DNA of 64,000 bases from assembly GCF_001673405.1 (NCBI RefSeq), contig NZ_LZLV01000145.1, forward strand, positions 25,452 through 89,451. Reading direction: 5' to 3'. Numbering within the stretch: position 1 is the first letter of the stretch; each line of letters opens with the position of its first letter. The position numbers and the translations under genes are program-made. Source of the stretch: Mycobacterium sp. 1245111.1 (lineage in GTDB: Bacteria; Actinomycetota; Actinomycetes; Mycobacteriales; Mycobacteriaceae). The notes below the pieces were generated by a model, which was not told the origin of the DNA, searched no databases, and worked only from the letters and a program-made list of their open reading frames with translations. This document shows positions 44,738-53,670 of this stretch, in pieces.

Positions 44738-47617
44738 TTGCCTGATCTGCTCGCGCCGGTCGCCCGGTTCACCGGTCGGTACGCCGTACTCGCCGTGCTG
44801 GGCTGGATCGCGATCGCAGTGGCGGGAAACCTTGCGGTTCCGCAGTTGGAGCGCGTCGTCGCGACGCATGCCCGGACGTTCATGCCGACCGATGCGGCCA
44901 GTGCCGTAGCCGCGAAACGCTCCGCCGAGCTGTTCGGCGGTGCACCCAGTAACAATCTCGATTATGTTGTGCTGGAGCGTGATCGGCCCCTACAACCGGC
45001 CGATCGAGGCTACTACGACAAGCTGGTCGCGGCGTTGCGCGCCGACACCGAGCATGTCTACGCGGTAACCGACCTGTGGTCGGACCCGATCACGAAGTCG
45101 GCGGCCGAAAGCCGCGACGGCCGGGCGGCGGATCTGATGGTCCGGTTGTCCGGCATGCTGGGCACCGCGCAGGCCGGCGCCGCCGTCGCGGTCGTGCGTG
45201 ACACCGTGCGTCGCCTCGGCCCGCCGCCTGGCCTGCATGTCTACGTCACCGGGCCGGGTGGCACGCTGGCCGACGAGTTCGCCGCGATCGACCGTCAGAT
45301 GTTGCTGATCACCGCGGCGACCGTGCTGGTGATCATGGTGTTGCTGTTCGTGGTCTACCGGTCGCCGGTGACCGCGGCCGTCCCGTTGATCTCGGTCGGG
45401 CTGGCGCTGGCGGCCGCTCGGCCGCTGATCGCCCTTTTGGGAAACCATGGCGTGGTCGAGGTGTCGCTGTTTTCGGTCGCGCTGGTCGCGGCGATGATCC
45501 TCGGCGCCGGAACCGATTACGCGATCTTTTTGATCGGTCGATACCACGAGGGCCGACGACGGGGCGCCGACCGCGCTGTCGCGTTGCTCGACGCCTATCG
45601 CGGCGTCGCGCCGGTGGTGATCGGCTCGGCGCTGACCATGTCAGCGGCATTGGCGTGCTTGAGCCTCGCCAAGGTGGGCATGTTCCGTAGTACCGGAATA
45701 CCCTGTGCGATCGGCGTTTTGATCAGCATGGTAGCTGCCTTGACACTCACCCCGGCGCTGATCGGTTTGGCCGGCAACCGAGGCATGCTGGAGCCGAGGA
45801 GATCAATGATCGCGCGTCGCTGGCGGCGCATCGGCGTCATCGTGGCCCGCTGGCCCGGACCCGTCATGGTGGTCAGCGGGGGATTGATCGCGGTCTTGAT
45901 CCTGCCGCTCGCCGGGATGCGGACGGGATGGAATGAACCGGAGGCGACCCCGCCCGGCACCGAGTCCAACCAAGGTTATTCGGCGATGGCGCAACACTTT
46001 CCGCCGAACAAACTGCTGTCCGACATCGTGACGGTAGAAGCCGACCACGATCTGCGAAACCCGGCCGGCCTGATCGCGGTCGAACGGATAACCCGGCAGA
46101 TCATGGCCGTTCCCGGGGTTCGGACGGTGCAGTCGGCCAGTCGCCCGGCCGGCACTGTGCCCGACGAAGCCACATTGAGTTATCAGGCCGGGTACATCGG
46201 TCAGCGATTCGGCGACAGCATCGACGCTGTCGTGCAACGGTTCCGGCGGATAGGAGACCTGGACGCCATCCTGTCGCAGATGGGCGCAGCGCTGGACCAC
46301 ATGAACCGCGGAATGCAGGGCAGCGCGGGTGGTCTGCGTGAGATCGGTTCGGGCGCCGACGACATGCGCAACGGGATCGACGGCATCCGTGACGAGGTCG
46401 CAACGATGTCCGGGTATATGACCCCCTTGCGGAACTTCGTCGACAGCACGCCAAACTGCCCGGCCAACGCGATCTGTGCACTGGTGTCCCGCGTCGTGCA
46501 ACCCGTCGATAGCATGATCCGGAGTTCAGATGAGTTAGCCAGTGGCGCAACCAAACTGACGGCGGGATCGGGAACGGCGACGACGTCGTTCGCCACCATG
46601 CCGCAGGCGCTGCAGTCGATGCGTGAGGTGCTGAATCAGGCCAATGCGGCAACTCGTGAGCTGCGCGGCGTCGCAGACTCGATCGGCCCACAGGTACGGC
46701 AGGTAACCGACTATCTGAAGGAACTCGATGCGGGCTTCCGCAACAGCGCGGCGGGCGGCTTCTACCTGCCCGACCGCGCGCTGTCTGACCCGCGGTATCG
46801 AGCGGCGTTGAACAACCTGGTTTCCCGAGACGGTCGGACGACCTACTTCGTGGTCTACGGAGACGGCCAGGAGTGGGGCGGCGACGGCGCTCAACGAGCT
46901 CGCCAGGTCGAGGCCGCCGTCGCCGAAGCCACCAAGGAGGGAACCTTGACTCCGCTGTCGGTGGGTCTGGCCGGGGTTGGACCCGCCACCCGAGACCTGC
47001 AGAGCCTGGTGCACGACGACGTCGTATTGCTGGTCGGAGCGACCCTCGCGTTGATTTTTCTGATCGTCTCGGTGATGCTGCGCAGCCCGGTGGCGGCGGT
47101 GGCAGTGGTGGGCACCGTGATCGTCTCGTACGCCTCGGCGCTGGGTGTCAGCGTTCTGGTCAGCCAGTACCTGTTCGGCCAGCCGCTGCACTGGGCGGTG
47201 GCGCCGATGGCGTTCATCGCCCTGGTCGCGGTCGGCGCCGACTACAACCTGCTGCTGGCGATGAGGATCCGTGAGGAGTTGCCCGCGGGGATCCGCACCG
47301 CCATCGTCCGGGCGTTCGCGGCCACGGGTGGGGTGGTGACCACCGCGGGCGTCGTGTTCGGGATGACGATGTTCGCGCTGGCCGGCAGCACCGTGCTCAG
47401 CATTGAACAGGTAGGTCTGACCGTCGGGATCGGGCTGTTGCTGGACACGTTGATCGTCCGGACGTTCCTGATGCCGTCGCTGGTGGCGCTGCTGGGTCGC
47501 TGGTTCTGGTGGCCGCGGGTGCCGATCCGCCGGCCGGCCGCTGGGGCCCGAGAACGTAACAACTCGGCATCAGTTAACTGGGCGACACGCCGAGCCGGGT
47601 CGGCGCTGTCGGTGTGA
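44738..47617 (+). CDS. MmpL/RND-family transporter
   Basis: A 959-residue RND-superfamily permease with about twelve membrane helices in two halves, each with a large periplasmic loop. The proton-relay Asp-Tyr pairs characteristic of MmpL are in GAGTDYAIFLIGR (helix 4) and AVGADYNLLLAMR (helix 10). The second loop has a helical hairpin region typical of siderophore or lipid exporters. No MmpS partner is adjacent. Cargo is unknown. The start is a TTG without a strong ribosome site. It is divergent from the two-component system, which is therefore a candidate regulator. Confidence 0.92.
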   Translation: MPDLLAPVARFTGRYAVLAVLGWIAIAVAGNLAVPQLERVVATHARTFMPTDAASAVAAKRSAELFGGAPSNNLDYVVLERDRPLQPADRGYYDKLVAALRADTEHVYAVTDLWSDPITKSAAESRDGRAADLMVRLSGMLGTAQAGAAVAVVRDTVRRLGPPPGLHVYVTGPGGTLADEFAAIDRQMLLITAATVLVIMVLLFVVYRSPVTAAVPLISVGLALAAARPLIALLGNHGVVEVSLFSVALVAAMILGAGTDYAIFLIGRYHEGRRRGADRAVALLDAYRGVAPVVIGSALTMSAALACLSLAKVGMFRSTGIPCAIGVLISMVAALTLTPALIGLAGNRGMLEPRRSMIARRWRRIGVIVARWPGPVMVVSGGLIAVLILPLAGMRTGWNEPEATPPGTESNQGYSAMAQHFPPNKLLSDIVTVEADHDLRNPAGLIAVERITRQIMAVPGVRTVQSASRPAGTVPDEATLSYQAGYIGQRFGDSIDAVVQRFRRIGDLDAILSQMGAALDHMNRGMQGSAGGLREIGSGADDMRNGIDGIRDEVATMSGYMTPLRNFVDSTPNCPANAICALVSRVVQPVDSMIRSSDELASGATKLTAGSGTATTSFATMPQALQSMREVLNQANAATRELRGVADSIGPQVRQVTDYLKELDAGFRNSAAGGFYLPDRALSDPRYRAALNNLVSRDGRTTYFVVYGDGQEWGGDGAQRARQVEAAVAEATKEGTLTPLSVGLAGVGPATRDLQSLVHDDVVLLVGATLALIFLIVSVMLRSPVAAVAVVGTVIVSYASALGVSVLVSQYLFGQPLHWAVAPMAFIALVAVGADYNLLLAMRIREELPAGIRTAIVRAFAATGGVVTTAGVVFGMTMFALAGSTVLSIEQVGLTVGIGLLLDTLIVRTFLMPSLVALLGRWFWWPRVPIRRPAAGARERNNSASVNWATRRAGSALSV

Positions 47618-47625
47618 CCTGCCCT

Positions 47626-47631
47626 TACCGT
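47626..47631 (+). promoter_or_regulatory. -10 box of the Rv3587c-like gene, leaderless arrangement
   Basis: TACCGT, six nt, then GTG at 47638. No ribosome site is present. The box lies just past the MmpL stop, so this gene probably has its own promoter. Confidence 0.5.
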
Positions 47632-47637
47632 GTAAAT

Positions 47638-48435
47638 GTGCTGGATCTGGATCTGGAGCCGCGAGGCCCGCTGCCGCCGGAGATTTACTGGCGACGCCGG
47701 GGATTGGCGATCGGCGTCGCGGTCATCGTGATCGCCATCGTCGTCGCGATCATCGTGGCCGTGATGAGCGGCAACGCCGGCGCCAATACCTCGCCCGCCG
47801 CCAAGAAGCCGGCCCCGGCCGCGCAGGGCGCGAACCCCGAGGTCAAGACCCAGGTCGAGCCGCCGGCCGGCGAGGACGCCGGCCAGCAGCCGCCCCCGAC
47901 CCCGACCGCCGCGGTGCTGCCGCCGCCCGTGCTCAACGCCGGCGACGACTGCCCGGACTCGACGCTGGCGGTCAAGGGTCTGACCAACCAGCCGCAGTAC
48001 GCCATCGGCGACCAGCCGAAGTTCGTCATGGTGGTCACCAACATCGGGCTGGTGGCCTGCAAGCGTGACGTCGGAGCCGCCGTGCTGGCCGCCTACGTCT
48101 ACTCGCTGGACAACAAACGGCTGTGGTCGAACCTGGACTGCGCGCCGTCGAACGAAACGCTGGTCAAGACCTTCGCCCCCGGCGAGCAGGTCACCACCGC
48201 GGTCACCTGGACCGGGATGGGGTCGGCTCCGCACTGCCCGTTGCCGCGGCCGGCGATCGGGCCTGGCACCTACAACCTGGTCGTACAGCTGGGAAACCTT
48301 CGCTCGCTTGCGGTCCCGTTCATCATGGCCCCGCCGCTGCCTCCGGGCGCTGCGCCGCCTCCGCAGCCCGGACTGCCCGGGGCGCCGCCGGCACCGGGTC
48401 CGCTGCCCGGCCCGGCCCCCGCCCCCGGCGGTTGA
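47638..48435 (+). CDS. Membrane-anchored secreted-domain protein (Rv3587c-like)
   Basis: A 265-residue protein. A cytosolic N-terminus (LDLDLEPRGPLPPEIYWRRR) precedes one membrane helix (about 22-44). A Pro/Ala-rich linker, then an extracytoplasmic beta-sandwich-like domain with four cysteines (CPDSTLAV, ACKRDVG, LDCAPSN, HCPLPRP) that suggest two disulfides, and a Pro-rich tail follow. It matches recalled Rv3587c closely, including the start, so I use GTG 47638 and not 47614. Function is unknown. Confidence 0.88.
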   Translation: MLDLDLEPRGPLPPEIYWRRRGLAIGVAVIVIAIVVAIIVAVMSGNAGANTSPAAKKPAPAAQGANPEVKTQVEPPAGEDAGQQPPPTPTAAVLPPPVLNAGDDCPDSTLAVKGLTNQPQYAIGDQPKFVMVVTNIGLVACKRDVGAAVLAAYVYSLDNKRLWSNLDCAPSNETLVKTFAPGEQVTTAVTWTGMGSAPHCPLPRPAIGPGTYNLVVQLGNLRSLAVPFIMAPPLPPGAAPPPQPGLPGAPPAPGPLPGPAPAPGG

Positions 48436-48438
48436 TCC

Positions 48439-49551
48439 TCAGCTGATCGGATCGCCGATCGTCGATTCGGCCAACTGCGACAGTCCTTCTCGCACATGGC
48501 GGGCCCAGATCTCGCCGATTCCCTCGACCGCTTCCAGGTCGCCCGCGCTGGCCGCCAATAGGCCCTGCAGCGACCCGAACTCGCGGACCAGTCGGTCGGC
48601 GTGGGCGAACTGCAGCCTCGGAATCTCCGACATCGCCCGGTAGCCACGCGAGCTCACCGCGGAATCCTGCGCTTCCGCTGTCGACGGGTAACCGAAAACC
48701 CTTGCCATCGTGGTGAAGTCGAGCAACTCGGTGTCGGACATGGCATCCAGCTCGTCGAGCGTGGCGGCGACCTCGGCCTTCGACAACGGCTCGGGGTTGG
48801 CGTGGTAATCACGCACGATCAGCTCGCGGGAAGCCTCGTTACCGCCGAGCAGCTCTTCCAGTTGCAGTCGTAGCTGGCGGCCGTCGGTACCCAGTTCGAC
48901 GACTTCGTAGTCCAGTTCGACACCGATTCGCCGGACCAGTTCGAGCCGCTGCACCACCGTCATCACGTCGCGCAGCGTGACGAAGTCCTCGATCTCGGCG
49001 CGGGACAGCTGCCGGCTGACCTCGTCGAGCCGGGCCTTGTACCGCTCCAGCGTGGCGATGGCCTGATTGGCCCGAGACAGGATCGTCGACGAGTCGGCCA
49101 GCACGTGCCGCTCGCCACTGAGATAGACGGTCACGATGCTCATCGAGTGGCTGACCGAGATCACCGGGTAGCCGACTTGGCTGGCGGCCCGCTCGGCCGA
49201 GCGGTGCCGGGTCCCGGATTCGTCGGTGGGGATCGACGGGTCGGGCACCAGCTGCACGTTGGCTCGCAGGATCCGGCTGCCGTCGGTGGACAGCACCACC
49301 GCACCGTCCATCTTGCACAGCTCCCGAAGCCTGGTCGGGGCGTAGCGGACGTCGAGCGAGAAGCCGCCGTCGCAGATCGCTTCGACGCTGTCGTCGTAAC
49401 CCAGGACGATCAGGGCGCCGGTCCGGCCGCGCAAAATCCGCTCCAGCCCGTCGCGCAGCGCCGTACCCGGCGCCAGCCGCGCGACCGCCTCACGCAGGGT
49501 GGGACGCTGCTGCGGCGCCGAGCCGTTCGTGGTTGCCTTGCCGACCGTCAT
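48439..49551 (-). CDS. disA: DNA-integrity scanning protein and diadenylate cyclase DisA
   Basis: About 370 residues. It makes c-di-AMP from two ATP and scans DNA as an octamer. The DAC domain has DGA in CKMDGAVVLSTDG near 85 and RHR in SGTRHRSAERAA near 125, both essential motifs. The middle helical spine and C-terminal helix-hairpin-helix (LLAASAGDLEAVEGIGEIWA) follow. The ATG at 49551 is preferred; a GTG at 49557 abuts the radA stop. It directly follows radA, and RadA is known to inhibit DisA in M. smegmatis. Confidence 0.96.
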   Translation of the reverse strand: MTVGKATTNGSAPQQRPTLREAVARLAPGTALRDGLERILRGRTGALIVLGYDDSVEAICDGGFSLDVRYAPTRLRELCKMDGAVVLSTDGSRILRANVQLVPDPSIPTDESGTRHRSAERAASQVGYPVISVSHSMSIVTVYLSGERHVLADSSTILSRANQAIATLERYKARLDEVSRQLSRAEIEDFVTLRDVMTVVQRLELVRRIGVELDYEVVELGTDGRQLRLQLEELLGGNEASRELIVRDYHANPEPLSKAEVAATLDELDAMSDTELLDFTTMARVFGYPSTAEAQDSAVSSRGYRAMSEIPRLQFAHADRLVREFGSLQGLLAASAGDLEAVEGIGEIWARHVREGLSQLAESTIGDPIS

Positions 49552-49557
49552 CACCAC

Positions 49558-50991
49558 TCATTGTGACTCATTGCGCTCCGTCCGAATGGCGTCCAGTGGA
49601 TACGGGGCCGCAGGGAGCCTCTCGCGACGCTCGGCGATATTGAGCACGTGCTCCAACGCGGCGCCGATGTGCGGCGCCTCCAGGGTTTTCAATCCGGGCG
49701 GCACCGCGCCGCCGCCGGACGGGATCAGCGCCGTGGTGAAACCCTGCCGGGCGGCCTCGGCCAGTCGGCGTTCCATCCCGCTGACCCGCCGCAGGTCGCC
49801 GGCCAGCCCGACTTCGCCGATCATCACCGCGGTCGCCGGCAGCGGCAGATTGGCATACGCCGACGCCAGCGCGACCGCGACCGCGAGATCCGACGATGGG
49901 TCGGTGAGCCGCATCCCGCCAACGGTCGACAGGTACACGTCGTTGACGGCGATTTTCAGCCGTGCGTGCTTTTCCAGCACGGCGGCGATCATCGCGGCCC
50001 GCGAATGGTCGATCCCGCTGACCGCTCGGCGCGGTGAGCCACCCGAAGGCGTCGCCAGCAGCGCCTGGATTTCACCGACCAGCGGCCGCTTACCGTCGAG
50101 GGTCACGGTGATCGCGGTGCCCGGGACCGGCTGCGGCCGCTGGTCCAGGAACAGCCCGGACGGATCGGCGACCCCTTCGATTCCACTGTCCTGCAACACA
50201 AAACAGCCGACCTCGTCGGCCGCACCGAAGCGGTTTTTGATGCCGCGGACGATCCGCAGCAGCGAATTGCGGTCGCCTTCGAAGTGCAGCACCACGTCGA
50301 CCAGGTGTTCGAGCGAGCGTGGACCCGCAATGGCGCCGTCCTTGGTGACGTGCCCGACCAGAATCAACGGCACCCCAGTGGTTTTCGCCGCAGCGGTCAG
50401 CGCGGTGGTGACCGCGCGCACCTGCGTGACGCCACCGGCGACACCGTCGCTGTCGGAGCTGGCCATGGTCTGCACCGAGTCCACGACCACCAGCGTCGGC
50501 TGCACCGCCTCGATGTGGCCGAGCACCGCATGGAGATCCGAGTCGGCGGCCAGGTAGAGCTCGTCGTGACTGCAGCCCGTCCGATCGGCGCGCATTCGGA
50601 TCTGGCCGCGTGACTCCTCGCCGGAAACGTATAACGCCCGCCGCCCCGACGCCGCCCACTCGTGGGCAACTTTGAGTAGCAGCGTCGACTTGCCCACCCC
50701 TGGATCGCCGGCGAGCAACGTGACCGAACCGGGCACGACGCCGCCACCCAGGACCCGGTCGAGCTCGTCAATTCCGGTGGGGCGGTGGCGAGTTCCGTCG
50801 GGCTCGACCGAGCTGATCGGCACCGCGGCCGACGACGGGCTCACTATCGAGCGGGTGCTGCCCCGGACCGCGCTGAGCACCGTGACCTCGTCGACGGAAC
50901 CCCACGTGCCGCATTCCAGACACCGCCCGACCCATTTCGCCGTGACATGACGACATTCCGAGCAGCGGTACTGCGAACGCGCCTTGGCCAC
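49558..50991 (-). CDS. radA: DNA repair protein RadA
   Basis: A 477-residue RecA-like ATPase acting in branch migration of recombination intermediates. The N-terminal zinc finger is CSECRH and CLECG (residues 9-30). Walker A is GDPGVGKST near 100. The RadA-specific motif KNRFG is near 260. The C-terminal Lon-like domain carries the DPSSDLAVAVALASA block. A TACCGT box six nt before the GTG start suggests leaderless transcription. It is the first gene of a radA-disA unit. Confidence 0.96.
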   Translation of the reverse strand: MAKARSQYRCSECRHVTAKWVGRCLECGTWGSVDEVTVLSAVRGSTRSIVSPSSAAVPISSVEPDGTRHRPTGIDELDRVLGGGVVPGSVTLLAGDPGVGKSTLLLKVAHEWAASGRRALYVSGEESRGQIRMRADRTGCSHDELYLAADSDLHAVLGHIEAVQPTLVVVDSVQTMASSDSDGVAGGVTQVRAVTTALTAAAKTTGVPLILVGHVTKDGAIAGPRSLEHLVDVVLHFEGDRNSLLRIVRGIKNRFGAADEVGCFVLQDSGIEGVADPSGLFLDQRPQPVPGTAITVTLDGKRPLVGEIQALLATPSGGSPRRAVSGIDHSRAAMIAAVLEKHARLKIAVNDVYLSTVGGMRLTDPSSDLAVAVALASAYANLPLPATAVMIGEVGLAGDLRRVSGMERRLAEAARQGFTTALIPSGGGAVPPGLKTLEAPHIGAALEHVLNIAERRERLPAAPYPLDAIRTERNESQ

Positions 50992-50997
50992 CCTGTG

Positions 50998-51003
50998 ACG
51001 GTA
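50998..51003 (-). promoter_or_regulatory. -10 box of radA, leaderless arrangement
   Basis: On the minus strand TACCGT is followed by CACAGG and the radA GTG. The box and spacing are identical to those before the Rv3587c-like gene. Confidence 0.5.
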
Positions 51004-51031
51004 TCCGCCAGGTGTGACAAAACCGCGGAAG

Positions 51032-51592
51032 TTAGCGGTTCGAGGGTTCTGGCGCCGAGATCGGCACCGCGACGCTGACGCTGCCGGCCTTTTCGAAATT
51101 GAAGGTGACGTCGTAGTTGGGGCCGTTGGTGATCGGCTTGCTCAGCGCGATGGTGGCCTTGACCGTGTCGGCGTTCTCGATGGCGTCGTCGGCCTTCTTG
51201 GGCTGGCCGTTCTGGGTGCCGACGAACAGCACGCCGCTGGGGTGCAGGGTGGGATCTCCGGTGACTGTCACCTTGCCGATGTCGGTGGTGATGCCGACCA
51301 GCTTGTCGGTGATGTCCGGCGACTGGTTGACGGCGACCAGGACAAGATCGACCGTGTCCCCGGGATGCAGGTAGTCACTGGTCTGCAGCGCCTGGATCCG
51401 CACGTTACGCAGCGCGACGTTCTTGACCACCGCCTGGTTGCCGTCGACAGCAGATTGCTGCATGGCGGTCTGCGAGAGCTGGCCGGCGCCGCATCCGGAG
51501 AGTGCGACAGCGCCGATCACGGCGCTCGCGGCAAGCCCGGCGAGCTTTGCCGAGCGACCAGATCTCGGGACGCGGTAGTCGAAGCGGTTCAC
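51032..51592 (-). CDS. lpqE: Lipoprotein LpqE
   Basis: A 186-residue lipoprotein; lipobox LSGC with Cys near 34. The mature part is an immunoglobulin-like beta domain (VKNVALRNVRIQALQ, DTVDLVLVAVNQSPD). It corresponds to Rv3584, which in M. tuberculosis is linked to copper or envelope phenotypes only loosely; function is open. The GTG start has a clear AGGAGG site. The gene is divergent from carD. Confidence 0.92.
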   Translation of the reverse strand: MNRFDYRVPRSGRSAKLAGLAASAVIGAVALSGCGAGQLSQTAMQQSAVDGNQAVVKNVALRNVRIQALQTSDYLHPGDTVDLVLVAVNQSPDITDKLVGITTDIGKVTVTGDPTLHPSGVLFVGTQNGQPKKADDAIENADTVKATIALSKPITNGPNYDVTFNFEKAGSVSVAVPISAPEPSNR

Positions 51593-51913
51593 TCAAAGCC
51601 TCCTGCTCGGCCCTCGAACGCCTGCGGTTCGACTATGCACAGTAGTAGGTCGGTCGGGTCGGCGGAACCTGAGGGCGGAGATGGTGCACGCAGGCGGTTA
51701 GAGCAGCGCAGTAACACGAAAACTGAGACGAACGGCACGACGCCGACGGCTTCCGGATACCGCCAAACGGGATCTGGATTCATCGTGGTCCTGCACGAAT
51801 TTCGCGGTCTGTCAACCCCCTCTCCGCGTGCGCGGGGCCCCTGACCTGCACCGTTGTTCTACGTGTGTCCGCGGGGCGTGTTACCATGGAGCTACGAAAG
51901 GGGCTCGAAACTG
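51593..51913. other. Divergent intergenic region lpqE / carD with probable carD promoter
   Basis: About 320 bp. A TACCAT -10-like box at 51882-51887 would start the carD message near 51894, leaving a leader of about 20 nt with an AAAGGGG ribosome site. No clear -35 was found. The rest shows no gene-like reading frame with typical codon use and no notable repeat. Confidence 0.45.
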
Positions 51914-52402
51914 ATGAATTTTGCGGTCGGAGACACCGTTGTCTATCCACACCACGGTGCTGCGTTGATCGAGGCGATCGAAACCCGAACCATCAAAGGG
52001 GAGCAAAAAGAATATCTCGTCCTGAAGGTGGCGCAGGGCGACCTCACAGTTCGGGTACCTGCGGAAAACGCCGAATACGTCGGCGTCCGCGATGTGGTCG
52101 GCCAAGAGGGCCTCGACAAGGTGTTCCAGGTGCTTCGCGCGCCGCACACCGAAGAGCCGACCAACTGGTCCCGCCGCTATAAGGCCAACCTGGAAAAGCT
52201 CGCCTCCGGCGACGTCAACAAGGTTGCTGAGGTGGTTCGCGACCTCTGGCGCCGTGACCAGGAACGCGGCCTGTCCGCCGGCGAAAAGCGGATGTTGGCC
52301 AAGGCCCGACAGATCTTGGTGGGCGAATTGGCGCTCGCGGAAAGCACCGACGACGCCCGCGCGGAGACCATTCTCGACGAGGCGCTTGCCGCCGCGTCCT
52401 GA
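51914..52402 (+). CDS. carD: RNA polymerase-binding transcription factor CarD
   Basis: A 162-residue essential factor that binds the RNA polymerase beta subunit and stabilises the open complex, notably at rRNA promoters. The N-terminal RNAP-interaction domain begins NFAVGDTVVYPHHG and includes Arg25. The C-terminal helical DNA-binding domain has Trp85 in EPTNWSRRYK, the residue that wedges into the bubble edge. It is nearly identical to recalled H37Rv CarD (Rv3583c). An in-frame upstream extension to 51854 is rejected. It is followed by ispD after 38 bp. Confidence 0.98.
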   Translation: MNFAVGDTVVYPHHGAALIEAIETRTIKGEQKEYLVLKVAQGDLTVRVPAENAEYVGVRDVVGQEGLDKVFQVLRAPHTEEPTNWSRRYKANLEKLASGDVNKVAEVVRDLWRRDQERGLSAGEKRMLAKARQILVGELALAESTDDARAETILDEALAAAS

Positions 52403-52440
52403 ATTTCGGCGACGATTTCCCTAACGCTCGAGGAACCGCT

Positions 52441-53103
52441 TTGACCGGTACGGTCGCGGTCGTTCCGGCCGCTGGCTCGGGCGAACGTCTGGCTGCCGGT
52501 GTTCCCAAGGCGTTCTACCAGCTCGATGGCCGGACTCTGGTCGAGCGCGCCATCGACGGCCTGCTGAAGTCCGGCGTGGTCGATCGCGTCGTCGTGGCAG
52601 TGCCCGCCGACCGCACCGATCGGGCAAAGCTGATTCTCGGGCGGGACGCGACCGTGGTGGCGGGGGGAGCCAATCGCGGCGAATCGGTCAGCCGGGCGCT
52701 GGAGGCAGTCGGCGCACCGGAGTTTGTCCTGGTACACGACGCCGCCCGGGCCCTGACTCCACCCGATCTGGTGGTGCGCGTCGTCGACGCGCTGCGGGCC
52801 GGCCATCCCGCCGTCGTGCCCGCTCTGCCGGTCGCCGACACCATCAAGGCCGTCGACGGCAACGGCGCCGTGTTGGGCACACCCGAACGGGCCGGCCTGC
52901 GCGCGGTACAGACCCCGCAGGGCTTCACCACCGACCTGTTGCTGCGGGCCTACCAGCAAGCCGGCACCGCGGATTTCACCGACGACGCATCGCTCGTCGA
53001 GCACATCGGGGGACAGGTTCAGGTCGTGGACGGCGATCCGATGGCCTTCAAGATCACCAACCGGCTGGACCTGATGCTGGCGCAAGCGATAGTGAACCAG
53101 TGA
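52441..53103 (+). CDS. ispD: 2-C-methyl-D-erythritol 4-phosphate cytidylyltransferase
   Basis: A 220-residue enzyme of the MEP isoprenoid pathway, making CDP-methylerythritol. The CTP-binding VVPAAGSGERLAAGVPKAF is at the N-terminus, VLVHDAARALTPPDLV near 95, and VQTPQGFTTDLLLRAY near 155 with DDASLVE. The TTG start has GAGG upstream. The stop overlaps the ispF start by 4 bp (GTGA), so the two pathway enzymes are coupled. Confidence 0.96.
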   Translation: MTGTVAVVPAAGSGERLAAGVPKAFYQLDGRTLVERAIDGLLKSGVVDRVVVAVPADRTDRAKLILGRDATVVAGGANRGESVSRALEAVGAPEFVLVHDAARALTPPDLVVRVVDALRAGHPAVVPALPVADTIKAVDGNGAVLGTPERAGLRAVQTPQGFTTDLLLRAYQQAGTADFTDDASLVEHIGGQVQVVDGDPMAFKITNRLDLMLAQAIVNQ

Positions 53104-53576
53104 ACGTCCGCATCGGCCTTGGCTCCGACGTCCACGTCATCGAGGCCGGCCGCCCGTGTTGGCTGCTGGGCCTGCTGTTTCCTGATGTCGACGGCTGCGC
53201 CGGGCATTCCGACGGTGACGTGGCCGCCCATGCGCTGTGCGATGCGATGCTGTCGGCGGCTGGCCTGGGCGACATCGGCGACGTGTTCGGCGTCGACGAG
53301 CCCCGCTGGGCCGGCGTCACCGGCATGACGATGCTGCGTCACGTCGCCGAGCTGCTGACCGAACACGGCTACCGGGTCGGTAACGCGGCCGTTCAGGTCA
53401 TCGGCAACCGCCCCAGGGTCGGGCCGCGTCGCGACGAGGCGCAGACCGCGCTGTCCGAGGTGCTGAATGCGCCGGTATCGGTATCGGCGACCACCACCGA
53501 TGGGCTGGGCCTGACGGGCCGCGGCGAGGGCCGTGCGGCAATCGCAACGGCTCTGGTGATCGAACTTTCACGCTGA
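53100..53576 (+). CDS. ispF: 2-C-methyl-D-erythritol 2,4-cyclodiphosphate synthase
   Basis: A 158-residue trimeric enzyme forming MECDP two steps after IspD. Metal ligands Asp10 and His12 lie in GLGSDVHVI and the third His in GHSDGDVAAHAL. The ADIGDVF-equivalent here is GDIGDVFGVD, and GLTGRGEG is at the C-terminus. The GTG start overlaps ispD. Together with ispD it feeds the polyprenyl phosphate pool used for cell wall synthesis. Confidence 0.96.
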   Translation: MNVRIGLGSDVHVIEAGRPCWLLGLLFPDVDGCAGHSDGDVAAHALCDAMLSAAGLGDIGDVFGVDEPRWAGVTGMTMLRHVAELLTEHGYRVGNAAVQVIGNRPRVGPRRDEAQTALSEVLNAPVSVSATTTDGLGLTGRGEGRAAIATALVIELSR

Positions 53577-53656
53577 GCAGTCACAAAATCGCACTGATCC
53601 GGTGTCCTGCGTGCGAGTTTGCGACTGCTGGCGCAATCAGGGCCGGACTGGCCCGG

Positions 53657-53662
53657 TAAGCT
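53657..53662 (+). promoter_or_regulatory. -10 box of cysS, leaderless arrangement
   Basis: TAAGCT, eight nt (GGCCCGTC), then the GTG of cysS. The hexamer and distance equal those before lysS (TAAGCT, GGCAGGTC, GTG). Confidence 0.5.
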
Positions 53663-53670
53663 GGCCCGTC

